Shown here one piece after another: positions 1 to 7,242 of a stretch of 64,000 nucleotides of DNA (the first letter of the stretch is position 1; each line of letters begins with the position of its first letter). Both the position numbers and the translations under genes were made by a program. The stretch is taken from NCBI RefSeq assembly GCF_004365355.1, contig NZ_SODP01000002.1:2161490-2225489 (forward strand). Direction: 5' to 3'. The notes under the pieces are model-generated. The model saw only the letters and a list, made by a program, of their open reading frames with translations, was not told the DNA's origin and ran no database searches. The stretch comes from Kribbella pratensis (GTDB lineage Bacteria > Actinomycetota > Actinomycetes > Propionibacteriales > Kribbellaceae).

Positions 1-1
1 C

Positions 2-67
2 GACCTCAACCAGGCCTTCGACGACCTGGCCGCCGGCACGTCGATCCGTCAGGTATTGCTGTTCTGA
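2..67 (+). CDS. C-terminal tip of a zinc-type alcohol dehydrogenase (partial)
   Basis: Only the last 21 codons are in the window; the frame ends at TGA 65-67. The tail reads DLNQAFDDLAAG followed by a short hydrophobic end (QVLLF). This resembles the C-terminus of class III / S-(hydroxymethyl)thiol-type medium-chain alcohol dehydrogenases, where an IN-x-AF-x-x-L helix precedes a terminal beta strand. The family call rests on this tip alone. The end overlaps the 3' end of the convergent YCII-like gene by 19 bases. Confidence 0.55.
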   Translation, partial: DLNQAFDDLAAGTSIRQVLLF

Positions 68-495
68 AGGTTCTCCGCGGCCTTCTGGAAAGTGTCTTCG
101 TTGCGGTCGCGCGCCTCGCTCGTGTAGTTGTCACCGAAGTAGTCGGCGGTCGGGACCGGACGGATCTCCAGCTCGCCGTCGGTGCGGCCGTCGGCCGCCA
201 CGCAGCGCCAGCCCCACTCGATCGCTTCCTCACGGGACGCCACCTCGATCAGGCAGAAACCGGCGATCAGCTCCTTGGTCTCGGTGAACGGGCCGTCGAT
301 CACCCGGCGCTGCTTGTCGTCGTCGAACCCGAGCCGGAAACCCATCGAGCTCGGCAGCAGTCCGTCACCCGCGAGCAGGACGCCCTTCTCGGCCATCTCC
401 GCCATCACCAGACCCATCGCGGTCAGGCTCTCCTGGCTGGGCAGCTCACCCGCCTCGGACTCCTCGCTGGCCTTGAAAATCATCATGTAGCGCAT
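49..495 (-). CDS. YCII-related (DGPFTETKE-motif) protein
   Basis: A 148-residue protein of the YCII-related superfamily. It opens MRYMMIFKASE and carries DGPFTETKELIAGF near residue 68, the signature of this small dimeric ferredoxin-like fold, often annotated PhnB/DGPF. Members commonly sit beside ECF sigma factors, but none is adjacent here. A strong Shine-Dalgarno (GGGAGGGG on the minus strand) lies just before ATG 495 and supports the start. The C-terminus extends about 25 charged residues beyond the usual domain. The biochemical role is unknown for most of the family. Confidence 0.85.
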   Translation of the reverse strand: MRYMMIFKASEESEAGELPSQESLTAMGLVMAEMAEKGVLLAGDGLLPSSMGFRLGFDDDKQRRVIDGPFTETKELIAGFCLIEVASREEAIEWGWRCVAADGRTDGELEIRPVPTADYFGDNYTSEARDRNEDTFQKAAENLQNSNT

Positions 496-634
496 CTGAG
501 GCCCCTCCCAAGTCGGCGTTAAATACCGAGACGAATCTATACAGGGAAAGGAGCTTCGGGCAGGCTACGCACAGTGCGTGCCCACGCACGAGATGTGAGA
601 CCGCCCCGCGGAGTCCCTGAGGAGGACCCCAAGC

Positions 635-2080
635 ATGCACACCCGCCCCCGCCGGATCGGTGCCCTCGCCGTAGCCGGCGCAGTTGTCTTCGGAGCCGTC
701 GCAGTCGTCGTCAGCAACCAGGCCGACGCCCAGCAGCCCGCTCCGCTTCCCATCGACCAGTTGCTCGGCCAGGACCTGCAAGGCAAGTCCGCGCTCGGCC
801 GGGTCCAGTCCCGGCTCGCCGAGGTCGCCGACCAGAACAAGCTGTCCACCGACCACCTGCGGCAGATTCTCGCGACGGACAGGACGGCGTGGCTCGACCG
901 CGGCGGCAAGCTGTTCTACCGCGAGCCCGTCGCGACCGCGGCCGAGCGGAAGTCCGCAGCCGCGCCGTCTCCGCGCTGGGCTCGTGCCGCGGTCGCTGCC
1001 GCGACGGGTCCAGCTTTCGAGCTGCACAGCAAGCCTGGCTCGAGTCGGGTCATCTACCTGGACTTCGACGGTCAGACGATCACCGGCACGGCGTGGAACA
1101 CCGGCGGCAAGCCGGCCACCGTGGACGTCACGCCGTACGACACCGACGGGAACCCGAACAGCTGGAGTACTGCCGAGCAGGACGTCGTACGCGATGTGTG
1201 GGCCCGGGTCGCCGAGGACTACGCGCCGTTCGACGTGGACGTGACCACGCAGGAGCCGACCGCCGCGGCGATCGACCGCACCGGGTCCTCCGACCAGCAG
1301 TACGGCACTCGTGTGCTGATCGACCCGACCACCTGGTACCAGTCCGGCTGCGGTTGCGGCGGGGTCGCGTACGTCGGCGTGTACGACAACACGAGCCAGC
1401 ACTCCTACTACCAACCCGCGCTCGTGTTCACGAAGGGCGTCGGCACCGGCGCGAAGAACATCGCGGAGGCCGCGTCGCACGAGGCTGGTCACAACGTCGG
1501 GCTCTCCCACGACGGCACAGCGTCTGTCGGGTACTACGCGGGCCACGGTTCCTGGGCACCGATCATGGGCGTCGGCTACTCCAAGGCCATCAGCCAGTGG
1601 AGCAAGGGCGAGTACACCGGCGCCAACAACAAGGAAGATGACTTCGCGGTGATCGGCCAGAACGGGCTGGCGCTGCGGGCCGACGACCACGGCAACGGCA
1701 CATCGGACGCCACTGCGCTGACGCTCGGAACCAGCGTGAAGGGCATCTACGCGAACGACTCGGATGTCGACACCTTCCGGATCGACCTAGCGGCCGGCAC
1801 GTTCACGTTCACCGCCTCGGCGGCCGCTTCCGGAGCGGACCTGGACATCAAGCTCCAGTTGCTGAACTCGTCCGGCGCGGTCGTCGCGACCGCCGATCCG
1901 GCGTCCGGCCAGTCGAACGCGGCCACGCCGACCGGTCTGAGCGCGAGCATCAGCCGCCAGGTCACCGCGGGCCGCTACTACCTGCGGATCGAGAACACCG
2001 GGTACGGCAACCCGCTGAACACCGGCTACTCGACGTACGGCAGCCGCGGCGCCTACTCGGTCCGCGTCACTGCAAGCTGA
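635..2080 (+). CDS. exported metzincin-type zinc metalloprotease with C-terminal PPC domain
   Basis: 481 residues. Residues 1-32 form a signal peptide (MHTRPRR, hydrophobic AVAGAVVFGAVAVVV, cleavage near ADA). The catalytic core has HEAGHNVGLSHD at H282-E283-H286-H292, the extended HExxHxxGxxH metzincin zinc site, and a Met-turn IMGVGY at about 311. The last ~135 residues resemble a bacterial pre-peptidase C-terminal (PPC) beta-sandwich ending in YYLRIENTG and TGYSTYGSRGAYSVRV. The product should be secreted and cleave proteins outside the cell. GAGGAGGA is the ribosome binding site before ATG 635. A strong hairpin follows the stop. Confidence 0.88.
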   Translation: MHTRPRRIGALAVAGAVVFGAVAVVVSNQADAQQPAPLPIDQLLGQDLQGKSALGRVQSRLAEVADQNKLSTDHLRQILATDRTAWLDRGGKLFYREPVATAAERKSAAAPSPRWARAAVAAATGPAFELHSKPGSSRVIYLDFDGQTITGTAWNTGGKPATVDVTPYDTDGNPNSWSTAEQDVVRDVWARVAEDYAPFDVDVTTQEPTAAAIDRTGSSDQQYGTRVLIDPTTWYQSGCGCGGVAYVGVYDNTSQHSYYQPALVFTKGVGTGAKNIAEAASHEAGHNVGLSHDGTASVGYYAGHGSWAPIMGVGYSKAISQWSKGEYTGANNKEDDFAVIGQNGLALRADDHGNGTSDATALTLGTSVKGIYANDSDVDTFRIDLAAGTFTFTASAAASGADLDIKLQLLNSSGAVVATADPASGQSNAATPTGLSASISRQVTAGRYYLRIENTGYGNPLNTGYSTYGSRGAYSVRVTAS

Positions 2081-2091
2081 CACCCGAACCA

Positions 2092-2130
2092 CCCGGGACC
2101 GTCGATCCCACCGAGATCGACGGCCCCGGG
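2092..2130 (+). terminator. Rho-independent-type terminator after the metzincin gene
   Basis: Two stacked perfect arms: CCCGGG plus CCGTCGATC (2092-2107) pair with GATCGACGG plus CCCGGG (2115-2130) across a 7-base loop, with one mismatch between the two blocks. TTCTT follows. It begins 12 bases after the stop. Confidence 0.8.
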
Positions 2131-2200
2131 TTCTTGGTCCTTGCAAAGGTGAGTACGCGCGCCGACGTGAGTGCCGCGGGCAACTACACCGCGACGGCTC

Positions 2201-2310
2201 GGCGGGAGTGTTAGCGGTGCCGTCCAGCCGGGTACGAACTACCTGCGGATGGGCAACGTCGGCGACAGCGATCCGCTCGACACCGGCTACTCGACGTACG
2301 GCGCGTACAC
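2201..2310 (+). pseudogene. relic of a PPC-domain 3' end (decayed duplicate)
   Basis: Translating this stretch gives GSVSGAVQPGTNYLRMGN and DPLDTGYSTYGAY. These align with SASISRQVTAGRYYLRIEN and NPLNTGYSTYGSRGAY at the end of the intact metzincin gene upstream. There is no signal peptide, catalytic domain or credible start, and the frame is broken before and after the homology. It is best read as the remnant of a tandem second PPC-protein gene or of a duplicated C-terminal domain. Confidence 0.7.
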
Positions 2311-2336
2311 CCCTCAACGTTTCGCCCTCCTGATCC

Positions 2337-2375
2337 CTGGGGCTGGTCGGTCTCTGGCGGGCTGACCAGCCCCAG
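2337..2375. terminator. inverted repeat between the PPC relic and the M20 gene, likely terminator
   Basis: Perfect 12-bp arms CTGGGGCTGGTC (2337-2348) and GACCAGCCCCAG (2364-2375) with a 15-base loop. It lies 7 bases beyond the end of the minus-strand M20 gene, so it probably ends that transcript. There is no clear T-run on the minus side. Confidence 0.6.
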
Positions 2376-2382
2376 GCTGGGT

Positions 2383-3570
2383 TTATGCCGGAACCAGATG
2401 GTGGACTGCGAGCCGCGCCAGCGCCGCCGCCTGATCGGCGAGGACGGCGTCGTCGAACCGCACGATGCTCGAATGGTTCGACGGTGCCTCCTCCGCGGAG
2501 ACGTCGTCCGGCCGCGCGCCGACCATCACGAACGTGCCGGGCACCTCCTTCAGCACCATCGAGAAATCCTCGGCCCCCATCAACGGGTTCTCCAGGCCCT
2601 GAACCCGCTCCTGTCCGAACAAGCCGGTCAGGACCTGCGAGGTCTCCGCCGTACGAGCGGCATCGTTGACGGTCACCGGGTACTGCGGGTTGAGCCGCGC
2701 GTCGACCGTGCAGCCGTGCGCGGCCGCGATCCGCTCGGCCAGCGCCGGCAGCTCGCGCGTCAACTGCGCGAGCGTTGCATCCGACAACGTCCGCACGGTC
2801 GCGCCGAGGCGGGCCGTGTTGGGGATGACGTTGATCGCGACGCCGGCCTCTAGCTGCGTCACGGTGATGACCACGGGATCGAACACGTTCACCCGTCGCG
2901 TCACATACGTCTGCAGCGCGAGCACCAACTCCGCTACCACCGGCACCGGATCAACCGTCCGATCCGGCATTGAGCCGTGCCCGCCCTTGCCTCGTACCGT
3001 GATGTGCAGCTGGTTGGAGCTGGCCATCATGGTGCCGGGACGCATCTGGAAGACGCCCTTCCCGGCCTGCGCCCAGACATGCAGCGCGTACGCCGCGATC
3101 GGCTTGTCACCCGTTGCCTGCAACAAACCTTCGCGCAGCATGTACCCCGCTCCGCCGAGGCCTTCCTCACCCGGCTGGAACATGAAGATCACGTTGCCCC
3201 GCAGCTCCTCGCGATGAGCGCTGAGCAACTGGGCCGCTCCGACCAAACCGGCTGTGTGAAGGTCGTGGCCGCAGGCATGCATGTTCCCGTTCTCCGCCGC
3301 GTACTCGAGGCCGGTCTCCTCGACCACCGGCAAGGCATCCATGTCGCCGCGCAACAAAACGGTCGGCCCGGGCGCACCGCCTCGCAGTACCGCCACCACC
3401 GAGGTCAGCTCCTTGCCTGCCGTTACCTCCAAGGGCAACCCACCAATGGCGTCGAGCACCAACGCCTGAGTCCCCGGCAGCTGCAACCCCACTTCAGGCG
3501 CGCGGTGCAAAGCCCGCCGCAACTCCACCAACCCAGCAGCTATCCCCGCACCCTCGCCGACAAACTCCAC
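2383..3570 (-). CDS. M20 family (M20D) amidohydrolase / N-acyl-amino-acid hydrolase
   Basis: 395 residues, typical of the hippurate hydrolase/IAA-amino-acid hydrolase branch of M20. It opens with a helical ELRRALHRAPEVG. Metal-site motifs are RGDMDALPV (about 74-82) and NMHACGHDLHTA (about 95-106), then FQPGEEGLGGAGYM (about 131-144) with the catalytic Glu pair. GKGGHGSMPD marks the dimerisation domain, and the C-terminal PLMGAEDFS supplies a late metal ligand. Known relatives remove acyl groups from amino acids in the cytoplasm using two divalent metals. The natural substrate cannot be read from the sequence. The upstream 0.47 kb is a tandem-repeat tract, not an obvious promoter. Confidence 0.9.
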   Translation of the reverse strand: MEFVGEGAGIAAGLVELRRALHRAPEVGLQLPGTQALVLDAIGGLPLEVTAGKELTSVVAVLRGGAPGPTVLLRGDMDALPVVEETGLEYAAENGNMHACGHDLHTAGLVGAAQLLSAHREELRGNVIFMFQPGEEGLGGAGYMLREGLLQATGDKPIAAYALHVWAQAGKGVFQMRPGTMMASSNQLHITVRGKGGHGSMPDRTVDPVPVVAELVLALQTYVTRRVNVFDPVVITVTQLEAGVAINVIPNTARLGATVRTLSDATLAQLTRELPALAERIAAAHGCTVDARLNPQYPVTVNDAARTAETSQVLTGLFGQERVQGLENPLMGAEDFSMVLKEVPGTFVMVGARPDDVSAEEAPSNHSSIVRFDDAVLADQAAALARLAVHHLVPA

Positions 3571-3641
3571 AAACGCCTCCGCTCACCACCCAACCCACCC
3601 GAACCCTCGCCACCGTACCCACCCCCCACCCCCAACCTCCC

Positions 3642-4040
3642 GCCCCGGTCCCGCCGCGGTCCCCGCCGATCGCGTGGGACGGTACCCCCGGTTGCTTGGG
3701 ACGGTGCCAGCCGATTCCCCGCCCCGGTCCCCGCCGATCCCGACCCCGGCCCTCGCCCATCGCCTGCGACGGTGCCCGCCGATTCCGCGCCGCGGTGCCT
3801 GCCGATCGCGTGGGACGGTGCCAGCCGATCGCTTGGGACGGTGCCCGCCGATTCCCCGCCCCGGTGCCTGCCGGTCGCCTGGAAGGGTGCCCGCCGGTCC
3901 CCGCCGGTTCCCCGCCCCGGCGCCCGCCGATCGCCTGGGACGGTGCCCGCCGATCCCCCGCCGGTCCCCGCCGGTTCCCCGCCCCGGTGCCTTCCCGTCG
4001 CCTGGGACGGTGCCGGCCGAGCGCCCGCCAGTGCCCGGTC
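3642..4040. repeat. degenerate 23-bp tandem repeats, two alternating types
   Basis: About 17 head-to-tail units averaging 23 bp. Type A carries GCCGATCGC then TGGGACGGTGCC; type B carries GCCGATTCCCC then GCCCCGGTGCC. The types alternate irregularly (for example A at 3806 and 3829, B at 3783 and 3847). A few units are shortened to 10-21 bp. The tract fills the gap between the M20 gene start and the last residues of the HENIH-protein gene. Because 23 is not a multiple of three, the long open frames across it on both strands are repeat artefacts. There are no unique spacers, so it is not CRISPR. Confidence 0.85.
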
Positions 4041-5007
4041 AGTCCCCGCGGGACGCGGGCGGCTGCCGGTGGGCTTGGGGTTGGTTGGCCGAGCGGCGGG
4101 GAGCCGGCGTGGTGCCGGAAGCTGGGCCCTGCGCGCTGTGGAGAGGCGGTGCCGCACCGAGGCCGGCGTCCATGCTCCTTCGGAGATCCTGGTTGGTCGA
4201 CCAGTACTCCACGATGTCGTTAATCTTCGTGTTGGCCTGCTGGAACGCCTGCAGGCCCGCCAGCGCGGACATCTTCACGTCAAGAGGATCGTTGGGGTCA
4301 TACCCGTGGATCGACGCGAACGCCGGCTTCATGACAGCCTCGATCTCCGCGACCGCACCGGCACGCGCCTGCGCAGGCATCACGTCGGACAGGGTCTTGT
4401 CGTACAGAAGTTCGGCAGCGACCCGGAACTTGTCCTCCGCATTCACCACCGCCATCCGCAGGATCACCTCGTCCCCGGACAGCTCGATCCGCGCACCGAC
4501 AGCGTTGGCGAACCGCTCGACCGCCGGCCGATACTCGCCGTACGGCGGAGGCGTGCTGGCCTCGCTGATGCCTGGTGCGATGCGCTCCAGATCAAGCTCG
4601 TCGATGTACCTGTCCAGCAGGATCTGCGTCGCGAGTTCCGTCGTTGCCTCCTCGACAACCTCGTGCGCCGGCTGCTCCTTGTAAGCATCCATCCCGGTCG
4701 AGTGCGACGTCCCCCTCGCAGCGAGCAGGTGAATGTTCTCGTGCAGGATGACCCGGATCGCTTCTTTGTACCGCTGCAGCGTCCAGTCGCCGTGCTGCTC
4801 GCCGGCCCGGTCGAACATGGTCTGAAGCGACTCGACGATGTGCTCCGGGTGGTAACGGAGCGAGTTGTCGCGACAGGCCAGCCCCCACCACCTGCTGTCG
4901 GCCTCGAGCACATCCCAGACCCGGTTCCACGACGTGTGATCGGCCCCGGTGAGCCGCACCGCCACCTGGGCCTGCTCAGCCATCAACTGAGCGAAGCTAG
5001 CCACCAC
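4039..5007 (-). CDS. HExxH (HENIH) zincin-like protein, paralogue 1
   Basis: 322 residues, no signal peptide or membrane segment. Key features in order: AGEQ, then LQRYKEAIRVILHENIH, whose HENIH is a zinc-protease-type HExxH on a helix. About 26 residues later EEATTELATQ offers a Glu as third ligand (gluzincin-like layout), followed by LDRYIDELDLERIAPGI. The same blocks recur in the same order in the gene at 5907-6950, so the two are paralogues. The last 45 residues are Pro/Ala/Gln-rich and run to the edge of the 23-bp repeats. I do not recognise a named family. Function could be a protease or zincin-fold toxin; this is inference. Confidence 0.75.
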   Translation of the reverse strand: MVASFAQLMAEQAQVAVRLTGADHTSWNRVWDVLEADSRWWGLACRDNSLRYHPEHIVESLQTMFDRAGEQHGDWTLQRYKEAIRVILHENIHLLAARGTSHSTGMDAYKEQPAHEVVEEATTELATQILLDRYIDELDLERIAPGISEASTPPPYGEYRPAVERFANAVGARIELSGDEVILRMAVVNAEDKFRVAAELLYDKTLSDVMPAQARAGAVAEIEAVMKPAFASIHGYDPNDPLDVKMSALAGLQAFQQANTKINDIVEYWSTNQDLRRSMDAGLGAAPPLHSAQGPASGTTPAPRRSANQPQAHRQPPASRGD

Positions 5008-5010
5008 GCC

Positions 5011-5433
5011 TCAACCCCCAGCCAGAAGCTGGCGCGACGTCCTACCGCCTGACTCGACCTGGTTAGTGTGCGCGGGCAGCTGTCTGGCGATCCCCAGACG
5101 CTGGTACGACTTTCTGCCGCCCACCTCGGTCCGGTTAGTGTGCGCGGGCAGCTGTCCGGCGATCCCCGGACGCCGGCGCGACGTGCTGCCGTCGGCGATG
5201 AGCGGCTGGTGTGATTTCTTGCGGTCCGGGCTCGGCGACTGGTGCGACGTCGTGCCGCCGAACCTCAGACGCTGGCGTGCTGCTTTGTTGTCGGGGCTGA
5301 GTGGCTGATGTGGTGTCTTGCGGGCTGGGCTCGGCGGGTGGGGTGGCGTCGTACCGCCTGAATTCAGGCGGTGGTGTGCTGCTTTCTCGTCGGGGCTGAG
5401 TGGCTGGTGTGGTGTCTTGCGGGTCGGGGTCAT
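5011..5433 (-). CDS. repeat-built basic ORF between the two helical/HExxH genes
   Basis: 140 codons. The start overlaps the preceding gene by ATGA (5430-5433) and the stop is 3 bases before ATG 5007, so it fits the operon exactly. The product is hydrophilic and built of imperfect repeats: KTPHQPLSPD twice, GGTTPPHPPSP-like segments, and GQLPAHTN or RQLPAHTN twice. Composition (Pro, His, Arg, Thr, Ser) suggests a disordered peptide. The same spacing could result from repeat expansion that happens to stay open, so coding status is uncertain. No homologous family is recognised. Confidence 0.4.
   Translation of the reverse strand: MTPTRKTPHQPLSPDEKAAHHRLNSGGTTPPHPPSPARKTPHQPLSPDNKAARQRLRFGGTTSHQSPSPDRKKSHQPLIADGSTSRRRPGIAGQLPAHTNRTEVGGRKSYQRLGIARQLPAHTNQVESGGRTSRQLLAGG
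5055..5429. repeat. imperfect long tandem duplications inside the HExxH locus
   Basis: Two repeat families. A block beginning GGTTAGTGTGCGCGGGCAGC occurs twice (5061 and 5132, about 71 bp apart). A block containing GTCGGGGCTGAGTGGCTG then TGGTGTCTTGCGGG occurs twice (about 5289 and 5388), with a diverged third copy near 5192-5225. They underlie the repeat peptide on the minus strand. Confidence 0.75.
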
Positions 5434-5855
5434 CTGTCGGGGTTGGTTGCTGGGGAGCTCTCCAGCGCTTCGATCTGCATAGCCAGGGACTCGGTCAGGG
5501 CGAGAATCTGGTGTTGTTCGGTCGTCTCGGCGACCGTGTCGGCGATCTGGCCGATCTCGTCGATGCCGGCACGGAGTGCGGCGATGCGTTCAGTGGGACT
5601 GCCCTGAGCGTTGCGGGCCCGGCGGTGGACGCGGACCGCTGCCGCCATCGCGCCGGAGACCGACGGTTGCTCCATGTCGAGAACCTGGGACAGTTGGGTG
5701 ACGAGCAACTCGGCCTGGCTCTGGTCGGATCGCGGCTCGACGAGCGGAACCAGGGCTCGCAAGCGCTCCACCTCGCCCGCGAGCGTGGCCGAGTCCATCG
5801 AGCGCGCGGCAGCCAGCACTTGCGCGTACTCCGCATCGAACGTCCGATAGTCCAT
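5430..5855 (-). CDS. small helical protein preceding HExxH paralogue 1
   Basis: 141 residues, predicted almost wholly alpha-helical and rich in Ala, Glu, Gln, Leu (for example GEVERLRALVPLVE and ETTEQHQILALTESL), with heptad-like spacing. No signal peptide, membrane span or known domain. It is the first gene of the downstream half of the locus and is coupled by ATGA to the repeat ORF. Its place mirrors the 69-residue helical protein upstream of the other HExxH gene, suggesting each zincin-like protein has a small helical partner. The ribosome binding site is weak. Confidence 0.7.
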   Translation of the reverse strand: MDYRTFDAEYAQVLAAARSMDSATLAGEVERLRALVPLVEPRSDQSQAELLVTQLSQVLDMEQPSVSGAMAAAVRVHRRARNAQGSPTERIAALRAGIDEIGQIADTVAETTEQHQILALTESLAMQIEALESSPATNPDR

Positions 5856-5906
5856 ACCTCAGTATCCCGACCTACCGGTTCGCGCCGAGGACTCCCGGGG
5901 TGCACG

Positions 5907-6950
5907 TCATCCATACGGTTCACGACAGCGTTCACGGGCGTAATAGGTCAGTGCGGCGGCGGGTCGGTCTCGACCTGGGTGCAGGTGGGCGGATTGGCTG
6001 GCGGATTGGGTGCGGGCGGCGGACGGGGGTGTGAGGCCGGATAGGGCTGCTTCCTGGGGTGATGGGGTGCGGCGGTTCGGGACTGGCGGCGGCAGGCTGC
6101 AGGCGTTTGCGTGGGTCAGGGTGCGATCGGCGTGGACAGGGCTGAACGTGTAGGCGGACTTGGCGGACTGGATCTCCTGGTTGAGGTGGTCGAGGAGTTG
6201 GTCGGCGGTGGAGATGGACTTTGCAGCGGCGAAGCCGGGCGCGGTGAGCTCGTAGGCGTCGAGGTGGTCGAGGCCCGCGCGGAGGATGGACTCCAAACGG
6301 GACCGGGTGTCCGCGCCGACTGGTTCAAGAGCGGGGAGGCGCGTGGAGTTGTAGACGAGCGTGACGAGCAAGGGGAACTGACCGGCCGCGGTCTGGCGGT
6401 TGAGCAGATCGATGACTTCGCCGCGGGACAGGTCGTTGCGAGACTCCAGATCGCTGGTCAGTTTGCGGACAGCCGGGACGAACGCGGCGTAGTACCCACC
6501 GGCCTGGACCGATTCGATGCCGGGGGCAACTTTGTCGACACCTAGTCGATGGATGTAGTCGTCGAGGTGATCCTGCGCCCAGGCTTCGGTGACGCCCTCC
6601 TCGAGTTCGCGGCTGCCGGGTTTGATGAACGCCTCGCGGGCGGCTTCCTGCGTTGATCCCGACGGGCCTAGGAAGTGGGCGTGTTCGTGGAGCAACGTGG
6701 CCAGGGACTCGCGGTACCGGACGAGGGTGGCGGTCGGTTGCTGCTCGCCGGCGTGCTTGTACAACTGGCGCAGCGGATCGAGGATGGTTTCGCCGTCGAG
6801 GTAGAGCGTGCCGTCCCAATGCGCGAGCCCGAGGATGGCGCCGGTGGACTCGATGATGCGACCGTTCCAAGCGGACTGGTCGGCCGAGGCGAGAACGCGT
6901 GCGGTCTCGCCACTTGCCGCCAGCAGCTCGTCGACTGAGCTGCAGGTCAT
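5907..6950 (-). CDS. HExxH (HEHAH) zincin-like protein, paralogue 2
   Basis: 347 residues. Contains AGEQ, LVRYRESLATLLHEHAH (zinc-type HExxH), then about 25 residues to EEGVTEAWAQ, then LDDYIHRLGVDKVAPGI. All blocks match the protein at 4039-5007 in order and spacing. The N-terminal 50 residues also share the pattern ADxSxWNxxx...LAxxDxxL. The final ~80 residues are low-complexity (Pro, Ser, Arg, His) and probably unstructured. Start ATG 6950 overlaps the stop of the 69-residue gene by ATGA, so the pair is co-translated. The zinc ligands look intact. No named family is recognised; likely a metal-dependent hydrolase by motif only. Confidence 0.75.
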   Translation of the reverse strand: MTCSSVDELLAASGETARVLASADQSAWNGRIIESTGAILGLAHWDGTLYLDGETILDPLRQLYKHAGEQQPTATLVRYRESLATLLHEHAHFLGPSGSTQEAAREAFIKPGSRELEEGVTEAWAQDHLDDYIHRLGVDKVAPGIESVQAGGYYAAFVPAVRKLTSDLESRNDLSRGEVIDLLNRQTAAGQFPLLVTLVYNSTRLPALEPVGADTRSRLESILRAGLDHLDAYELTAPGFAAAKSISTADQLLDHLNQEIQSAKSAYTFSPVHADRTLTHANACSLPPPVPNRRTPSPQEAALSGLTPPSAARTQSASQSAHLHPGRDRPAAALTYYARERCREPYG

Positions 6951-7156
6951 GAGCGGAACGCGATCGCCAGACGAACGAGGGAGTCGGCTGTCCGGCGGAA
7001 GCGGGCTTGGTCGCGCGGGTCGTCGGCCTGCGCCGCGAGCCGGCCGAACTCGGTGATGAGCCAGTCAGCCCGGGCTCGCCGCTCGGCAATGGTCGCTGCA
7101 GCAGCCTGCTCGTGATCAGGGGTTGAGCCGAGCGTCGTACCGGATGGGTGCTCCAT
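6947..7156 (-). CDS. small helical protein coupled to HExxH paralogue 2
   Basis: 69 residues, mostly helical and charged: AAATIAERRARADWLITEF, then RDQARFRRTADSLVRLAIAF. A clear GGGAGGA ribosome binding site lies before ATG 7156. The stop overlaps the ATG of the HEHAH gene by 4 bases. The size, helicity and tight coupling resemble an antitoxin, chaperone or inhibitor preceding its partner, but nothing in the sequence proves this. It is the first gene of the minus-strand locus. Confidence 0.7.
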   Translation of the reverse strand: MEHPSGTTLGSTPDHEQAAAATIAERRARADWLITEFGRLAAQADDPRDQARFRRTADSLVRLAIAFRS

Positions 7157-7242
7157 GAGATGTCCTCCCGAGGTGTGAAGTCGGCGGAGAACATACGGAG
7201 ATCGGCCGCGAAATCAGCGGCCGATTCTGGAACTGTGGATAA

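Noticed and set aside
3642..4040. CRISPR array
   Set aside because: Units are head to tail with no unique spacers and degenerate throughout; no cas genes nearby.
3540..4684. Long open frames on both strands over the 23-bp repeats
   Set aside because: They arise from GC-rich repeats whose unit is not a multiple of three, have Pro/Arg-only composition and overlap real genes.
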